Shown: positions 59,677 through 61,360 of the stretch, in pieces
Layout of the letters: every line of letters starts with the position of its first letter
How positions within the stretch are numbered: position 1 is the stretch's first letter
DNA from: an uncultured beta proteobacterium
Lineage (GTDB): Bacteria > Pseudomonadota > Gammaproteobacteria > Burkholderiales > Burkholderiaceae_C
Direction of reading: 5' to 3'
Assembly: GCA_903839085.1 (NCBI GenBank)
Contig: CAIMBE010000137.1
Span: forward strand, 1-61,360
DNA length: 61,360 bases
The notes under the pieces: generated by a model
Told to the model about the DNA's origin: nothing
The model's database searches: none
The model's input: only the letters and a program-made list of their open reading frames with translations
Translations under genes and position numbers: made by a program

Positions 59677-60282
59677 CTATTTGATCAGCGCCTGCGCCGC
59701 CTTGAAGGCCGGGTGTTCAGCGCTGCGCAGCCACTCGAAGGCAACCATCTCTGTCGTCACCAGTTCGACCCCGGCGCCGGCCAGGCGGTCAAAGGCGGCG
59801 TCGCGATTGCGCTCCGTTCGCGAACTGCAGGCGTCGGTCACGACCCAGACCTCGAACTCGTCCTCCAGCAGGTCGAGCGCCGTCTGCAGCAGACAGACAT
59901 GGGCTTCGCAACCGCTGATGACCACCGTATTGCGCTCGGCCGGCGCGACGGCCTGCGGTTTTTGCAGGTGTTTGGGCAGGCTGCGCGCGTTGCCGGCCAC
60001 CGCTTTGACGGGCGGGCGCAACCATTCACCCAAGCCCTCCTCCACGCCGCTGAACTGCATCTTGGCCAGGGTCCTTTGGCACAGGGCCCTGAGTTCGGGC
60101 GCGTTCTCGCCCAAGCGGGACGGGTTTTGCTCGGTGCCCCAGACCGGCACCTGCATCAACTGCGCCAACTGCGCCAGACGGGCGGCGTTGGCCAGCACCA
60201 TGGCATTCTCAAAAATGACGGGCATCAGGCGAGCCTGGTAGTCGACAAGGACAAGTTGGGACTGGCTGGCTTCAAGCAACAT
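59677..60282 (-). CDS. isochorismatase-family hydrolase
   Basis: 201 residues. The catalytic Asp lies in LVLVDYQARL at residue 14, and the nucleophile Cys is in ISGCEAHVCLLQTALDLL near 125-130 with the usual cis-peptide region. The family splits C-N or ether bonds in small molecules. It could be nicotinamidase-like, but the substrate is unknown. It lies upstream of prpE on the same strand with an 81-base AT-rich gap. Confidence 0.88.
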   Translation of the reverse strand: MLLEASQSQLVLVDYQARLMPVIFENAMVLANAARLAQLAQLMQVPVWGTEQNPSRLGENAPELRALCQRTLAKMQFSGVEEGLGEWLRPPVKAVAGNARSLPKHLQKPQAVAPAERNTVVISGCEAHVCLLQTALDLLEDEFEVWVVTDACSSRTERNRDAAFDRLAGAGVELVTTEMVAFEWLRSAEHPAFKAAQALIK

Positions 60283-60386
60283 GGCAAGCTTTCTGAAAAG
60301 AACGGGCGGTATCGGGCAATGCGCTATTAAACCGCAGGTTTCGGTGGCAAGTCCATCGGGTTTGGCACAGCGTCTATACTCCCGCG

Positions 60387-60953
60387 ATGCTCCGCCCGAT
60401 CCGAATCCCTGCCCTGCTGGTCGCCCTTGTGCTGGCTGCCAGTGCGCACGCCAGTCCGCCCGAGGCGGTGGACGACCTGAATCAGTTGCTGGCCGACAAG
60501 GGCCTGCTGGCGCAGATCGACCAGGTCAGGCACTCGATTGGCGAGAAGACCTCCGATCTGGTTGTCACCGCGATGGGTTTTCTCGGCGTGCCCTACCGGC
60601 GCGGTGGCAGCACGGTGGAAAGCGGTTTTGACTGCAGCGGTTTCGTCAAGGCCATGTTCGAGCAGACGGTAGGCCTGATCCTGCCGCGCAAGGCCGACCA
60701 GCAAGCCGCCGCCACCCAGAAGATCGAGCGCGCCGACCTGCAGCCCGGCGACCTGGTCTTCTTCAACACCATGCGCCACGCCTTCAGCCACGTCGGCATC
60801 TACATCGGCGAAGGCAAGTTCATCCACTCCCCCAAGCCCGGCGCCGAAGTGCGCGTCGAGAGCCTGGCGCTGAGCTACTGGAATCGTCGCTTCGATGGCG
60901 CGCGCAGGGTGCACAGCAGCGCAGCAGAGGCCGCAACGGCTCAGGCCAACTGA
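60387..60953 (+). CDS. NlpC/P60 family peptidoglycan endopeptidase
   Basis: 188 residues with a signal peptide (AHASP cleavage). The NlpC/P60 catalytic triad is visible: Cys in GFDCSGFVK, His in HVGIYIG, and a second His in FIHSPKPG. It cleaves D-Glu-mDAP bonds in stem peptides. It ends in a 13-base convergent overlap with hsdM. Confidence 0.92.
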   Translation: MLRPIRIPALLVALVLAASAHASPPEAVDDLNQLLADKGLLAQIDQVRHSIGEKTSDLVVTAMGFLGVPYRRGGSTVESGFDCSGFVKAMFEQTVGLILPRKADQQAAATQKIERADLQPGDLVFFNTMRHAFSHVGIYIGEGKFIHSPKPGAEVRVESLALSYWNRRFDGARRVHSSAAEAATAQAN

Positions 60954-61360
60954 TCCGTCTCCGCAGCCAGATCGCCGGCAATCAGCCGGAACTGCTCCAG
61001 CGCTGCTTCCAGATCATCCACAATTTCCTGCGCAATCACGTCCGGCGGCGGCAGGTTGTCGCTGTCTGCCAGTGAGTCGTCCTTGAGCCAGAAAATGTCC
61101 AGACTGGCCTTGTCGCGCGCGATCAGCTCGGCGTAGTCGTAAACACGCCAGCGGCCTTCGGGCGTTTCGGCTGACCAGGTCGCATGACGATCATGCCGAT
61201 TGGCCGGGTTGTAGAGCTTGACGAACTCGTCCAGATGCTCGCGCTTGAGCGGATTGGTTTTGAGCGTGAAATGCTGATTGGTACGCAGGTCGTAAATCCA
61301 CAGCTTCTTGGTCCAAGCTATTTCGCTGGCAGGTTTGCGCTCGAAGAAAATCACATTGGC
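60941..61360 (-). CDS. hsdM: type I restriction-modification DNA methyltransferase HsdM, C-terminal part
   Basis: Only the last 140 or so codons are in the window; the gene continues beyond 61360. The segment FFERKPASEIAWTKKLWIYD then RTNQHFTLKTNPL is the conserved C-terminal region of N6-adenine methylase HsdM, and IARDKASLDIFWLKDDSL follows. Nothing of hsdS or hsdR lies downstream, since NlpC is there; the other subunits, if any, must be upstream. Confidence 0.85.
   Translation of the reverse strand, partial: ANVIFFERKPASEIAWTKKLWIYDLRTNQHFTLKTNPLKREHLDEFVKLYNPANRHDRHATWSAETPEGRWRVYDYAELIARDKASLDIFWLKDDSLADSDNLPPPDVIAQEIVDDLEAALEQFRLIAGDLAAETDQLA

Overview
The window is 61,360 bases of GC-rich chromosome from a betaproteobacterium, most likely of the order Burkholderiales and close to the Comamonadaceae (Rhodoferax/Polaromonas-like). 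This assignment is inferred from gene order and protein style, not from a search. The clues are the block hfq-hflX-hflK-hflC-DUF2065-hisZ-purA, the block der-bamB-yfgM-hisS-ispG-rodZ-pilF-rlmN-ndk, an Hfq with an RREH rim, and the odhA-odhB-lpdA order. I saw no rRNA, tRNA, CRISPR array, prophage or intact insertion sequence.

Layout. 1-4475: rlmB (cut by the left edge), ybbA, and a divergent, translationally coupled run tesA / mnmH / SMP-30-like protein. 4491-8779: a small basic protein, a DUF2189 membrane protein, a PLP-dependent lyase, a purine phosphoribosyltransferase and purA. 8791-15410: hisZ, DUF2065, hflC, hflK, hflX, hfq, der. 15428-26487: bamB, yfgM, hisS, ispG, rodZ, pilF, rlmN, ndk, rluB, scpB, rluD. 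26502-31470: bamD, a DinG/YoaA-type helicase, a DUF465 protein, a PP2C phosphatase and zapE. 31477-37750: the 2-oxoglutarate dehydrogenase operon odhA-odhB-lpdA. Both of its spacers are filled with palindromic repeats of two different families.

37927-43563 is accessory metabolism: hydantoinase/ketone-carboxylase-type subunits HyuA and HyuB, a VOC/epimerase-type protein and a PaaK-like CoA ligase. They form one minus-strand operon with a 4-base overlap at every junction, which suggests that a substrate is carboxylated or hydrolysed, ligated to CoA and perhaps epimerised. 43841-51423 holds a TerC protein fused in frame to a universal-stress domain, a Tim44-like protein with a divergent NhaR-type regulator, a membrane diguanylate cyclase, a PQQ-type sugar dehydrogenase coupled to a di-haem cytochrome c, and an NAD-dependent epimerase. 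51552-56627 holds a large PBP-PAS-GGDEF-EAL signalling protein, a small membrane protein, thrH and two overlapping PaaI-type thioesterases.

56628-57699 is about 1.07 kb of low coding content, with remnants and a REP-like palindrome. It is followed by prpE, an isochorismatase-family hydrolase, an NlpC/P60 peptidase, and the C-terminal end of a type I restriction-modification HsdM running off the right edge.

Most of the window is conserved housekeeping: RNA modification, ribosome and GTPase quality control, the BAM complex, the TCA cycle and purine/histidine/isoprenoid synthesis. The best candidates for something new are the HyuA-HyuB-VOC-CoA ligase operon, the paired palindromic elements inside the odh operon, and the TerC-Usp fusion that keeps an internal ribosome binding site.
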